Source: Psychrobacter sp. NZS113 (GTDB lineage Bacteria; Pseudomonadota; Gammaproteobacteria; Pseudomonadales; Moraxellaceae). From it: 64,000 nt of DNA. Of the stretch, positions 46,948-56,247 are shown one piece after another. Numbering within the stretch: the first letter of the stretch is position 1; each line of letters begins with the position of its first letter. Under the pieces are notes generated by a model that was given only the letters and a program-made list of their open reading frames with translations, did not search any database and was not told the origin of the DNA. The DNA is taken from positions 62,001-126,000 of the forward strand of contig NZ_JADYWL010000006.1 of the NCBI RefSeq assembly GCF_015864825.1, given 5' to 3'. Position numbers and translations under genes: made by a program.

Positions 46948-48402
46948 ATGGCTGTATCTAAGTTTTATCTAGGCTACAAACAGCTTTCTAAAGCAGTTTT
47001 TGAATGGCAAGCAGCTGATAGGACGGCACTACTGGCAGCATTCATGGTGATGGATGTTTTTTCGCATTGGCTGTGGTGCTTATTTGTTTGGTATCGCCGT
47101 GATGCTTATAGTAATTACATTGATATGAATCTGCTGTATCCAATATGGATCGGTGTGTCTGTGGTAGGTGTATTCTTACTATGGATGTCCAGTCGTTTTT
47201 CACCAGTTAGAAAAGCCAAGAGCAATATATATACATGGCAAGCGATACTCATCACTATTTATAGTGCCTATATTACCTTTATTGTCGCAGTATTGGGACA
47301 TAGCAGCTTGGTAGCGGGTGTCTCGTTAGTAGGTGGTACGATGTTGGGTATGATGCTCATTAGCCGGCGGTATGTATGGCGAGCATTTATAGGGCAAATC
47401 ATTGCTATTTTGGTGGTAACACTCATTCCTTATGTTGGCATTACGATACCCAATTTACGCCAAATGATAGCCACGACGCTGCCTCCTAATATTCATAGTT
47501 ATGTGACTTATAGTGAGATGGCTATGATGAAAGACGCTACTGCTGCCACTGTTCTGCCAAATGGAAGGTTAAATTGGGATAGTGTCAATTACCTGCGTCA
47601 ATCTTCTAATCTGTTGTGGCGCTCTACACATATTTATATGTCGCTACCAAAAGCTATTTTTATTATTTATATGTTCCGTACTTTGTTGGTGATATTAGAT
47701 GACAGTAGAAAAGAAACCTTACAACATGCCAATCAAGATGAGCTGACACAACTAAAGAATCGTCGTTATGGTCTGATGCAAATGAAGCAAGCATTGGTGA
47801 CGATAGAGGAGTCTCAAGATATCAGCGTTATCCTATTGGATTTGGATTGGTTTAAGGAAGTTAATGACAATTACGGGCATGATGTGGGTGATCGAGTCTT
47901 GATCACAGTGGCACAGACGCTGTCGCAGTCTTTAACGGATGATACAATTGTTAGCCGATATGGTGGTGAAGAGTTTTTGATTGTACTGCCAAATACAAAG
48001 CATGATAGTGCGATGGTCATTGCTGAGCAACTACGGCTAAGCATTGCTGAACAAACCATCATGGTCGATGACAATATTACCTTTAATGTGACCGCTAGTC
48101 TCGGATTGTACACGCTGACTTATAAAGAATGCATGTCTTTTAAGAAAGCGAATCGAGCGGCAGGCAAAACAGAAACGGGATGTCAGCTTGATCATTCACA
48201 GCTAAATAAATCGTATATTGGAAAAACGTTTGATAACCAAACTGAACTCACACAATTGCCCCAAGATATTTGCCAGCGTTTAATTTGTAGGGCAGATAAG
48301 GCTTTGTACAAGGCTAAGAGCCTCGGGCGCAATCAAGTTGTGAGTGCTAACGAGATGTCAGAATCAGGCGATGACAAGATAGATTCGCTTTATAGTCATT
48401 AG
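46948..48402 (+). CDS. Membrane diguanylate cyclase (GGEEF) with insertion in the catalytic domain
   Basis: 484 residues. Six hydrophobic segments within about 27-250 form an unrecognised membrane sensor. The GGDEF domain starts DELTQLKNRRYG near 264, metal-site LLDLDWFKEVNDNYGHDVGD, active site SRYGGEEFLIVLP at 336-348, so GTP cyclisation to c-di-GMP is expected. The RxxD inhibitory site is not present (LTDDTIVSR). Unusually, ~45 residues (about 392-440, with two Cys and Lys-rich parts) separate TASLGLYTL from RADKALYKAKSLGRNQV, where ~15-20 are normal. The periplasmic loop around 165-225 may sense a ligand. Single gene. Confidence 0.9.
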   Translation: MAVSKFYLGYKQLSKAVFEWQAADRTALLAAFMVMDVFSHWLWCLFVWYRRDAYSNYIDMNLLYPIWIGVSVVGVFLLWMSSRFSPVRKAKSNIYTWQAILITIYSAYITFIVAVLGHSSLVAGVSLVGGTMLGMMLISRRYVWRAFIGQIIAILVVTLIPYVGITIPNLRQMIATTLPPNIHSYVTYSEMAMMKDATAATVLPNGRLNWDSVNYLRQSSNLLWRSTHIYMSLPKAIFIIYMFRTLLVILDDSRKETLQHANQDELTQLKNRRYGLMQMKQALVTIEESQDISVILLDLDWFKEVNDNYGHDVGDRVLITVAQTLSQSLTDDTIVSRYGGEEFLIVLPNTKHDSAMVIAEQLRLSIAEQTIMVDDNITFNVTASLGLYTLTYKECMSFKKANRAAGKTETGCQLDHSQLNKSYIGKTFDNQTELTQLPQDICQRLICRADKALYKAKSLGRNQVVSANEMSESGDDKIDSLYSH

Positions 48403-48489
48403 AAAGTAATCAAGCAGCTGAACATTCATAGATGACTACTGCCATCTATGAAGGTCGTAATCAGTATCTACCGACTATACTATAGTTGA

Positions 48490-49755
48490 TTAAAAAACTA
48501 ACTGCTGTACCAAACTTGCCAATACACTGGTTGCAAAGCTGCCAGTCGTTAGCGTGAAATTCAATACTAGCGTTTGCGAGTCTTCTTCTGAATCATGCCA
48601 TTCCCATGTTAACGCTTCGATAGGTAGACGCAGCGCTCGTCGTTGTGCTTTGATATCACGCTGCTCTAATCCTGCTGCTAACTGCATCAGTAATGGGCTA
48701 TGTTGTACGGTATCATTTTCAACGTCAGCCGCCGCACTACTGACTTTATCATTGTCTATGCCCCACATCACAGCCGTTGGATGAATATCACCACTAGCCA
48801 TTCGTTCACGTAATGTGTCATCTATCTCTTCACTGGTAAAGATCGATCCTGAGCCATCTAGATTAAACACTTCACCAGATAGACCAGTATTCCAGCTACC
48901 ATCTCGTACGCGTACTGCCAATATCTCATTAAATATCAAGCTACGGGCGGCAGACAACTCCATCGTGTTTTGCTCACGTGGCGCACGCTTGCTTTTACTC
49001 TTTTTAGACGATGGGCGAGGCGCTCGCGGTGGACGTGCAAATAGTGATAAGGCTTCTCTAATATTATTGCCATTACGTCCAAAGCGCTGTGGACCAAAAT
49101 AATTGGGGACACCACTTTGGCTAATATTCGATAAATACTGCTCGACTGTTTTTTTTGCAGACAATAGCTGCTCAGGTTTTGGTGTCTCAGTATCAATATT
49201 TTCAAACTGAATATCACGTAAGGTAATCACGAATTGATTGGCACGATGCGTACCACGATTGAGCTTTTTGTTATGCCAATACTGAGCGAGAATAGTGACT
49301 GACTCTGTCTCTCCGATATCTATCGGTGCAAACTCAGTTGCTGGTAACTGCTTCTTTGGTATTCGTAGGCTAAACCACTGTGTCGTTAGTGCATGACGAT
49401 CTTTCAGTCCTGAATATCCAACATCACGTAATGGAATCTCTGCCCACTCTGATAATAGTTTGGCTAAATAAGCAGTGTTCATACCTGATTTTTCGATATG
49501 CAACCATAGATGCTCACCTTCATTGGTGAAGTCTAATGGCAATATCTCATTAACGATGAAATCCGTAGTATTAGCCTTATAAGTTGCCCGTTTTAATGGT
49601 GGCTGCATCGGCTGCGGCAACCGCTCAGTATCTGAGGCTGCTGTAATATCAATATCAGCTATATCAACGGATGTACTCGTAACTGGCTTGCTCTCCAAAT
49701 GTGGTTCAGAAGTAGAGGTCGTAGGCGTTTCGAGATGGTTGTCTGGATAAGTCAT
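48490..49755 (-). CDS. truD: tRNA pseudouridine synthase D
   Basis: Makes pseudouridine 13 in tRNA-Glu. Catalytic Asp motif VGYSGLKDRHALTTQWFS, then RGTHRANQFVITLRD, GVPNYFGPQRFGRNGNNI and MWGIDND, in family order. The ATG at 49755 gives 421 residues; the open frame continues 35 codons upstream without family support. The N-terminal ~60 residues are Ser/Thr/Asp-rich, and a basic insertion (PRPSSKKSKSKRAPREQ) sits in the middle, making it longer than the ~350-residue E. coli enzyme. The final codons run into a repeat-tip-like sequence at 48474-48492. Confidence 0.93.
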   Translation of the reverse strand: MTYPDNHLETPTTSTSEPHLESKPVTSTSVDIADIDITAASDTERLPQPMQPPLKRATYKANTTDFIVNEILPLDFTNEGEHLWLHIEKSGMNTAYLAKLLSEWAEIPLRDVGYSGLKDRHALTTQWFSLRIPKKQLPATEFAPIDIGETESVTILAQYWHNKKLNRGTHRANQFVITLRDIQFENIDTETPKPEQLLSAKKTVEQYLSNISQSGVPNYFGPQRFGRNGNNIREALSLFARPPRAPRPSSKKSKSKRAPREQNTMELSAARSLIFNEILAVRVRDGSWNTGLSGEVFNLDGSGSIFTSEEIDDTLRERMASGDIHPTAVMWGIDNDKVSSAAADVENDTVQHSPLLMQLAAGLEQRDIKAQRRALRLPIEALTWEWHDSEEDSQTLVLNFTLTTGSFATSVLASLVQQLVF

Positions 49756-49977
49756 AAAGTAATCTTTTATTTTGATTGTAAGTTTTAAATGGAAGTCAGG
49801 GTAATAGAGGGTTTTAGATGAAACGTGAAAATTACGTTTTGCAACGCAGTAAACATACAAAAAAACAGCGTGTGCTAAATGGTCTTGCTACTATCGATGA
49901 ATAGGGTATGAAAAGATCATAGAGTTGTTTTCATATCGTTTTTATTAGAAATCTATTATAACTGTTAAGGAAGACTT

Positions 49978-51651
49978 ATGACCAATGCAACGATTAACAC
50001 AGTTACTATCAGCAAGGCAGACATTCCAAGTGGCGGCATGAAATCATACAAGCAAGAGGATGATAGTATCATTTTAATCACCCGAGACGACGATGAGTTT
50101 CATGCGTTTGATGGTAAGTGCCCACATGCAGGGGCAGATTTAGGCAACGGGTTACGCTGTGGCAACCGTGTGGTTTGCCCATGGCATCATGCTACTTTTG
50201 ATAGTCGTGATGGCACATTGTTAGAGCCAATCGCCACCGAAGGCTTGACCCAATATCAACTGACTGATACTGGCGATGAGTTGATGGTGACGACATCAGT
50301 CAAAGAAAAGACCGATATACCAAATGATAAATTGATAGACACTCATACCGTGATTGTTGGTGGCGGTGCGGCTGGGTTTATGACGGCACATTATTTGCGT
50401 AATACTGGATATGGCGGTGATATCACATTGATTAGTGCTGACAATAGAGCTCCTTATAATCGTCCGTTATTGTCCAAAGCTTTTTTGGCAGGGAATATGC
50501 CAGAAGAGAAATTACTGCTTGGCGGTAGCGACTGGGCCACGAACAATAATATTGATTTGCGCTTGAATCAAACTGTGAGCAAAGTATTGCCCAATGAGCG
50601 TACTTTAATGGTTGTTAGTGACAGTAGTCACAGCAACAATGATAATAGTAGTGATGAAACCATATCTGCCGATTATTTGGTGGTAGCAACAGGATCGTCG
50701 CCATCTATTCCCCCAATTAAAGGGGTAGACTTGGATGGGGTTTATACCTTACGTAGTATGGATGATGCCAAGCTGATAAAGGCGGCCAGTCATGATCAGC
50801 GAGTAGTGATTATTGGTACAGGCTTTATTGGTATGGAGGTGGCCTCAGCCTTGGCACAGGCAGGCACGACGGCCTCGATTACGGTAATTGGTCAAGACAA
50901 GCGGGTGATGGGTAATATCGTCTCAGAAACCGTTAGTGATGCACTTATCAAGTTGCACGAAGAAAATGGCATTAACTTTGTATTTGATGCCACGGTCAAT
51001 GCAATCACTGAGGTTAAGAGGGTTGTCAATCAGTCTGAGAATAAAGAAGAGAACCAAACCTTTTCACAAGTGGGCGGTGTGATACTGGGAAATGGTGAGC
51101 AGATTGATGCCGATATTGTGATTTTAGGCACAGGAGTATCTGCCAATACTGCGCTGTTAGAAGAGGTCAATGATCCTGATGGTGTACAGGTCGACAGTAA
51201 ACTGCAATTGCGTGATGGAGTTTATGCACTGGGTGATATTGCAAAGGCATATGGACAGATGGGACGTATGCGTATTGAGCATTGGCGCGTGGCATTACAG
51301 CATGGGCTTGTGGCGGCCGCTGCAATATTAAAAGATGATACGGTAGAAACACTAGATGCTCGTGTGCCGTTTTTTTGGACCATGCAATATGGCAAAAGCC
51401 TACGCTATAGCGGTCATGCGGCCACACCCGAGCACAGTATTTTATTTGGTACGCCAGACACGCTCGATTATATCGAGTACTATTTCGATGACGAAGGCGA
51501 GGACAGCCGAGCCACTGCGGCCAGTACATTAGGGCGCGACCAAGAGCTAATTGCTTTTGCTGAGCTATTACGTATAGGTCAAGCCCCAACTCGTGCTCAA
51601 ATCAACTCAGGATTCGATATTATTAATCAAGCAAAAGTGTTATCACTCTAG
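49978..51651 (+). CDS. Rieske [2Fe-2S]-FAD pyridine nucleotide-disulfide oxidoreductase fusion
   Basis: 557 residues. The N-terminal Rieske domain has cluster ligands C48 and H50 in KCPHAGADLG, and C67 and H70 in VCPWHHATFD. Then a FAD/NAD(P)H ferredoxin-reductase type fold: VIVGGGAAGFMTAHYLRN near 127, PYNRPLLSKAFLAG, VVIIGTGFIGMEVASALAQAG near 267, and YALGDIAKAYG near 405. The layout resembles AIFM3/Nfrl-type proteins and bacterial ferredoxin reductases with an attached Rieske domain; the acceptor is unknown. Asn/Ser-rich insert (about 215-230). Single gene; a 170-bp element lies 29 bases after the stop, then a terminator. Confidence 0.9.
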   Translation: MTNATINTVTISKADIPSGGMKSYKQEDDSIILITRDDDEFHAFDGKCPHAGADLGNGLRCGNRVVCPWHHATFDSRDGTLLEPIATEGLTQYQLTDTGDELMVTTSVKEKTDIPNDKLIDTHTVIVGGGAAGFMTAHYLRNTGYGGDITLISADNRAPYNRPLLSKAFLAGNMPEEKLLLGGSDWATNNNIDLRLNQTVSKVLPNERTLMVVSDSSHSNNDNSSDETISADYLVVATGSSPSIPPIKGVDLDGVYTLRSMDDAKLIKAASHDQRVVIIGTGFIGMEVASALAQAGTTASITVIGQDKRVMGNIVSETVSDALIKLHEENGINFVFDATVNAITEVKRVVNQSENKEENQTFSQVGGVILGNGEQIDADIVILGTGVSANTALLEEVNDPDGVQVDSKLQLRDGVYALGDIAKAYGQMGRMRIEHWRVALQHGLVAAAAILKDDTVETLDARVPFFWTMQYGKSLRYSGHAATPEHSILFGTPDTLDYIEYYFDDEGEDSRATAASTLGRDQELIAFAELLRIGQAPTRAQINSGFDIINQAKVLSL

Positions 51652-51680
51652 CACTACAAAGCAATAAGTATTAGTATCTT

Positions 51681-51850
51681 GGGCATGTCATCAATTAACA
51701 CATTAATACATTTAGTGGTCTTAAAATGGCTAAATTTTGATAAATATCGTCAGGAATTTTGTCAATATATTCATATTCACGACAATTTCTTCCTCATTTA
51801 TCTACAATTTTTCTCATTTTAAGCCTCACAATCTAATTGATGACATGCCC
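51681..51850 (-). mobile_element. 170-bp inverted-repeat-ended element (family 2), copy 2
   Basis: Perfect 17-base terminal inverted repeats GGGCATGTCATCAATTA / TAATTGATGACATGCCC enclose a 170-base AT-rich segment without ORF. The inside resembles copy 1 (2379-2548) in inverted orientation, including AAATTTAGCCATTTTAAG. The right flank is TA; the left flank is TT, so a TA target duplication is imperfect here. Confidence 0.72.
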
Positions 51851-51854
51851 TAGG

Positions 51855-51882
51855 CTGGCTTAGGAATCTAAGCCAGTTTTTT
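51855..51882 (+). terminator. Intrinsic terminator between the two repeat elements
   Basis: Stem CTGGCTTAG / CTAAGCCAG with a GAAT loop and six T. It lies about 200 bases after the Rieske-FAD gene and is squeezed between a family 2 and a family 1 element. Confidence 0.88.
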
Positions 51883-51883
51883 A

Positions 51884-51990
51884 TATAGTCAAATCCATAT
51901 AAATCCGCTACATCGTCATCCTCGTTAAGTATACTCATGTATAACTTGCACTCGGTTTCCTTGTATCGAAATTATTTGAATTCAACTATA
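51884..51990 (+). repeat. Family 1 TIR repeat, copy F
   Basis: 107 bases from TATAGTCAAATCC to GAATTCAACTATA; the core is diverged but keeps CATCCTCGTTAAGTATA and GCACTCGGTTTCCTTGTAT. It ends 27 bases before the GNAT gene start, so it is part of that gene's leader or promoter region. Confidence 0.78.
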
Positions 51991-52017
51991 CATAGACGAA
52001 AAAGGAAAAATTATAAT

Positions 52018-52641
52018 ATGAGCGAAAATAATATAAATCAAGGTCATACAAAAACAGACCAATTTGATAAAGACTCTGTATTTTTACGTGAAGCAACGTT
52101 AGAAGATATTAGCGCACTTGAGCAGCTATTGAATTGCTGCTATCGCGAGACAGCAGGTTGGACCAATGAGGCAGATTTGATTGGTGGTATTAGAACCACA
52201 GCAGCTGAGCTTGCTGCCGTTATCAATGACCCTAACCACTATTACTTTGTTTATCCAAAAACGATAACCGGCGACCGTGATGGAGAAGAAACAGGTGAGA
52301 TACTTGGCTGTATCGCTGTTGATATCAAAACCAATGCTACCTCAAATAAAAAAGCTTATATCGGTATGTTTGCAGTACATCCTGTACTACAAGGGCAGGG
52401 CGTTGGTAATGTGATCCTGCAAGCAGCAGAGACCTTTGCAGATCGCCATTTACAGTCACAGAATCAGCCGAGCCGTTTAACCATGTCTATTTTAAGCCAT
52501 CGTCCTGAGTTATTAGCCTACTATGAGCGCCGTGGCTATCAGTTAAATGGTAATAAAATGCCATTTCCAAACGATGGCAATAATGGCGAGCCAAAGCGTC
52601 AAGATTTGGAGCTATTAGAATTAGAAAAAATCGTTAGCTGA
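52018..52641 (+). CDS. GNAT-family N-acetyltransferase
   Basis: 207 residues from the ATG at 52018, which has AAGGAAA upstream; the longer frame from 51937 runs through a repeat and is rejected. GNAT features: VFLREATLEDISALEQLLNCCYRETAG, IGMFAVHPVLQGQGVGNVILQAAE (acetyl-CoA loop, near 118), and LAYYERRGYQLNGNKMPFP. Substrate unknown. Single gene. Confidence 0.88.
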   Translation: MSENNINQGHTKTDQFDKDSVFLREATLEDISALEQLLNCCYRETAGWTNEADLIGGIRTTAAELAAVINDPNHYYFVYPKTITGDRDGEETGEILGCIAVDIKTNATSNKKAYIGMFAVHPVLQGQGVGNVILQAAETFADRHLQSQNQPSRLTMSILSHRPELLAYYERRGYQLNGNKMPFPNDGNNGEPKRQDLELLELEKIVS

Positions 52642-52686
52642 TTATATTATTTTAGCGAAAAGACACTTAAAACTATAATGTCTGAA

Positions 52687-52899
52687 TCAACGCCAAAAAT
52701 ATCTAAAGGTCATAAATAGCCCCACGCTCAACAATAAAAATGCCACGACGATTAAGCGCTTAAACCAGTTAAAGGCTGGTAAGCGTGTGGCATTATCATC
52801 AGACATAAGGTAAGCAAATAAACAAAGTAAGCTCGCTGCCAAGGTCATAATCCCCAAGCCAATCGGTAATATAAAAAGGTACACCTGCCACACAGTCAA
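52687..52899 (-). CDS. Small two-helix membrane protein, unknown
   Basis: 70 residues, helices at about 6-33 and 46-66 joined by a polar loop (MSDDNATRLPAFNWFKR). Not recognised. Convergent with the GNAT gene and divergent from the XAC2610-like gene. Confidence 0.6.
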   Translation of the reverse strand: MTVWQVYLFILPIGLGIMTLAASLLCLFAYLMSDDNATRLPAFNWFKRLIVVAFLLLSVGLFMTFRYFWR

Positions 52900-53086
52900 C
52901 TCTCATCAATAGTCAGTATTAATCGCATCATAGCAGCATCCAGATTGTGCTGTCTGTATGACTGTTTGTATCAGGAATTGCTAAGTGGCTTTAACTATTG
53001 TGATAAATGCTTTTAATGTGGTGGTCATGGTACGCTTTAATGGCAGTTTCTTTTTCTCTATCATCTTTGGTGCTAAGGATATCTAT

Positions 53087-54148
53087 ATGAACATTGCTCT
53101 CATACCTAGCAAGAGACGTAAACCAATTACTTTACCGACGGTACTGCTAGCTTCATCACTCTTGTCCTATTCAGCCTTAGCGCAAAGCTATCAAATCCAA
53201 GATTTCTCAGACGATTATTATGCAGTCATTGATCAAGTAGGCGAGTATGGCTATGAGGCGAACAGTATCATCAAAATTATAGATGAGAAAACACATAAAA
53301 CCCTTATCAGTCAACCTGCTAGTATCGATATTGAATATGAGTTAAGTAATAGCGAAGAACATCAATTGGGTGAAAAAGTAAGTGCCAATATCGTCAGTAT
53401 TCCTTATGGTGAACATAGTGTGTTGATCTATGAAGATTTTAATTTTGATGGACAAAAGGATTTAGCGATAAAAGATGGGCGCAACGGTTGCTATGGGGGG
53501 CCTTCTTATCAAGTTTATCTCAAGAATGATGACACATTCGTCCTTAGTGAAGGATTTACTGATTTAGCACAAGGCTATTGCGGATTTTTTGGTATAAATA
53601 AAGACAGTCAAACTTTGTATACGATGACTAAGAGTGGTGCAGCATGGCATGAATATACAAAGTATAAAGTAATCGAAAATAAGCCAGTGGCCGTACATGT
53701 GCTTGTGGAAGAATATAATCCAAAACAATTAATTTCTATCACCGAGAGCACAAGAGTGAATGGCAAAATGGTAGAAGATAGCTATGAGAGGTTACCTGAG
53801 TACGATAAAGAAAACTACGATGGTAGATTGCCGTTCGTTTATAAGTTGGATTTAGACAACGGTAAAAAAATGGTCTTAAATAAGACTTATAACGAGGAAG
53901 GTGAGCAGATGTATTATGCCTTTGCAGATAAAAATGACAGAGTCGAGCTGTATTATGATGGGCCATTTGTTTATGACACTGCTAAAAAAACACTTAGCTT
54001 TCTCAATAAGCCTGTAGTCTATCAGATCAATAAGCAAGGCATTACGGTGAGACAAGCTAACAAGAGCGTTTTACTCAAGTCAGTGCCACAGAGCGAGCAG
54101 GGAAGTCTGGAAAATCTGACGCAGTTTGACAATGTGAGCATTAGATAA
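53087..54148 (+). CDS. Secreted XAC2610-like protein
   Basis: From the ATG at 53087 (AAGGAT upstream) the 353-residue product has a signal peptide ITLPTVLLASSLLSYSALAQ with a likely cut after ALA. The mature part is beta-rich, with YEDFNFDGQKDLAIKDGRNGCYGGPSYQVYLK, the calcium-loop-like DxNxDGxxD found in XAC2610-related proteins. No lipobox. The C-terminal half is Lys/Tyr-rich with no recognised domain. Function unknown; periplasmic or secreted. A terminator follows. Confidence 0.7.
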   Translation: MNIALIPSKRRKPITLPTVLLASSLLSYSALAQSYQIQDFSDDYYAVIDQVGEYGYEANSIIKIIDEKTHKTLISQPASIDIEYELSNSEEHQLGEKVSANIVSIPYGEHSVLIYEDFNFDGQKDLAIKDGRNGCYGGPSYQVYLKNDDTFVLSEGFTDLAQGYCGFFGINKDSQTLYTMTKSGAAWHEYTKYKVIENKPVAVHVLVEEYNPKQLISITESTRVNGKMVEDSYERLPEYDKENYDGRLPFVYKLDLDNGKKMVLNKTYNEEGEQMYYAFADKNDRVELYYDGPFVYDTAKKTLSFLNKPVVYQINKQGITVRQANKSVLLKSVPQSEQGSLENLTQFDNVSIR

Positions 54149-54181
54149 AAACATTTATTCTAGGACGGGACATTCCAAACG

Positions 54182-54212
54182 AAAAGGCCACTCGATTCAG
54201 AGTGGCCTTTTT
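54182..54212. terminator. Bidirectional intrinsic terminator, XAC2610-like gene / gor
   Basis: Perfect stem AAAAGGCCACTC / GAGTGGCCTTTT with a 6-base loop between two convergent genes; near-copies of this hairpin occur at 59786, 60988 and 61540. Confidence 0.93.
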
Positions 54213-54234
54213 ATTTTAAGTCATACAATAATGA

Positions 54235-55599
54235 CTAACGCATTGTCACGAACTCTTCCGAGCCTGTTGGGTGAATCGCAACAGTATTATCAAAGTCAGC
54301 CTTGGTCGCGCCCATTTTGATAGCGACGGCAAAACCTTGAATCATCTCATCAACACCAAAGCCAATACCATGTAAGCCAATGACCTTTTCGTCATCGCCC
54401 AAGCACACCAGCTTCATGGTGCATTTTTGGCGATGCTGAGTCACTGCGCTATACATAGAGGTAAAGCTCGATTTATAGCATTTGATATTGTCTTTGCCAT
54501 AGCGCTCAATCGCGTCAATTTCAGACAGGCCAATTGTACCAATCGCAGGATGGGTAAAGATAACCGTCGGTATCAACGTATAGTCTAAATGCTCATTAGG
54601 CTTATTGTTAAACAGACGCTCTGATAAACGGCGACCTGCGGCAATCGCCACTGGGGTCAAGTCAACACTGTTCTCGATAATATCGCCAACTGCATAAATA
54701 TTATCGACATTGGTATTTTGGAACTTATCAACTTTGATTTTGCCAGTATCAGTCGTCGCGACCCCTGTCACTTGCAGATTGATACCGTCTGTTGATGGCG
54801 CACGACCGATGGCCCAAATCAAGCAATCTACGGTGTCAACACAGTCTTCGCCACCACTATTGGTAGATAGGTTCAGGCTGTCATCGTCATTCTTATTGAC
54901 TTCATTGATGGCAGTGTTGGTGTGCAGATGAATACCATCTTGTTCCATCTCTATCAGTAGGGTTTCTACAATAGTATGGTCAAATGCGCGTAGTGGCGAG
55001 TGTTTGCGTACATACAAATGCACTTCTGCACCCAGACTGTTTAGTACCCCTGCGATTTCGACAGCGATATATCCTGCGCCTACAATCGCAACGCGTTTTG
55101 GCAAATGGTTCAATGCAAAAAAGCCATCAGAATCGATACCGTATTCTGCACCTTTGATGTTTGGTTGAATCGGGTGACCGCCCGTGGCAATCAAAATATG
55201 ATCAGCGGTAATGAGTTCGCCATTCACTTCTACGGTATTGGTATCGACAAATTTGGCAAAGCCTTTGATGACTTCTACGCCATTTTTGGCCAAGTTGTTG
55301 TCATATGAGCGGTGGATATTTTCGATGTACTGTTGACGGCTCTGCACCAGTTTTTGGAAATCAAAACCTTTAAATTCAACATCAAAACCATAATCTGGCG
55401 CATATTTATGAATGGCTTCGGCAACTTGTGCGCCATACCACATCACTTTTTTGGGAACACAACCCAAATTCACACAAGTGCCGCCCAGTTGGTTGGCTTC
55501 GATGATAGCGCATTTTTTGCCATAGCTGGCTGCACGGTTGATTGAGGCAATGCCGCCGCTACCGCCGCCAATGGCGATATAGTCATAATGTTTGGTCAT
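54235..55599 (-). CDS. gor: Glutathione-disulfide reductase
   Basis: NADPH-dependent reduction of GSSG. 454 residues: FAD fold [21 protein letters not shown], redox-active disulfide [23 protein letters not shown] fold [21 protein letters not shown], and C-terminal His in [17 protein letters not shown]. The NADPH-binding Arg pair after the second fold appears as [10 protein letters not shown]. Supports the glutathione-dependent formaldehyde route also present here. Monocistronic. Confidence 0.96.
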   Translation of the reverse strand: MTKHYDYIAIGGGSGGIASINRAASYGKKCAIIEANQLGGTCVNLGCVPKKVMWYGAQVAEAIHKYAPDYGFDVEFKGFDFQKLVQSRQQYIENIHRSYDNNLAKNGVEVIKGFAKFVDTNTVEVNGELITADHILIATGGHPIQPNIKGAEYGIDSDGFFALNHLPKRVAIVGAGYIAVEIAGVLNSLGAEVHLYVRKHSPLRAFDHTIVETLLIEMEQDGIHLHTNTAINEVNKNDDDSLNLSTNSGGEDCVDTVDCLIWAIGRAPSTDGINLQVTGVATTDTGKIKVDKFQNTNVDNIYAVGDIIENSVDLTPVAIAAGRRLSERLFNNKPNEHLDYTLIPTVIFTHPAIGTIGLSEIDAIERYGKDNIKCYKSSFTSMYSAVTQHRQKCTMKLVCLGDDEKVIGLHGIGFGVDEMIQGFAVAIKMGATKADFDNTVAIHPTGSEEFVTMR

Positions 55600-55793
55600 A
55601 ATCAGGTCTCTTTATTAACTTGTTATTGGTACAGTTTTAAGGTTTATTGTTTTGAATACTCTTGTTTTGGACTCTACTGTAATGGGTCTTATAATTCATC
55701 TTACAAGTTTTTTATGGTTAAGGTGGGTTGAGTCGCTTAAATATAATCAATGTTTAGTCAGAAATAACCTAGTATTTAGACATCTAAACCCAC

Positions 55794-56246
55794 TTAAACA
55801 ATAGCACGACGTCTATAAAATAACAGCCCAGGAATCGACAAACCCAGTACCAATCCTGAGGTTACAAACAAAGCCTCAAACAAGTACACCATCATTTGAC
55901 TAAACAACTCGTCTGAATAGCCGAAATAGCCAATCTGTACCATACTGACCATTGCCTTATACGCGGCGATACCGGGCATCATACAGATGACACTTGGCGA
56001 AATGAGCGCTTTGGGTGGTAGGGTATACTTCTTAGAAAAATACACGCCCAAAAAACTGGCGAGCATGGCACCGAAAAAGCTGGCTACTACAAGATGTACT
56101 TGCTGATGGACAAGCGCAGTCTTTAGTCCAAACCCAAAAGCAGTCATGAGCAAACACGGTAAGATATAGCGTTTGGGGACGGTGAACATGAGCGTCCAAC
56201 CAAGGGTGATGATGCACGACAGTACAACGGTTTCTATAAACCACAT
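55794..56246 (-). CDS. yjjB: YjjB-like (ThrE C-terminal type) exporter subunit
   Basis: From the ATG at 56246 the protein has 150 residues and four or five hydrophobic segments, with VPKRYILPCLLMTAFGFGLKTAL and PSVICMMPGIAAYKAM, the YjjB/ThrE_2 pattern. It begins one base after the stop of the upstream yjjP-like gene; a GGGGG ribosome site lies within that gene's end, so translation is coupled. In E. coli YjjPB exports succinate; in actinobacteria the fused ThrE exports threonine/serine. Confidence 0.85.
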   Translation of the reverse strand: MWFIETVVLSCIITLGWTLMFTVPKRYILPCLLMTAFGFGLKTALVHQQVHLVVASFFGAMLASFLGVYFSKKYTLPPKALISPSVICMMPGIAAYKAMVSMVQIGYFGYSDELFSQMMVYLFEALFVTSGLVLGLSIPGLLFYRRRAIV

Positions 56247-56247
56247 G

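Noticed and set aside
51937..52017. Upstream 27-codon extension of the GNAT gene
   Set aside because: It lies inside family 1 repeat copy F and the ATG at 52018 has a clear AAGGAAA ribosome site.
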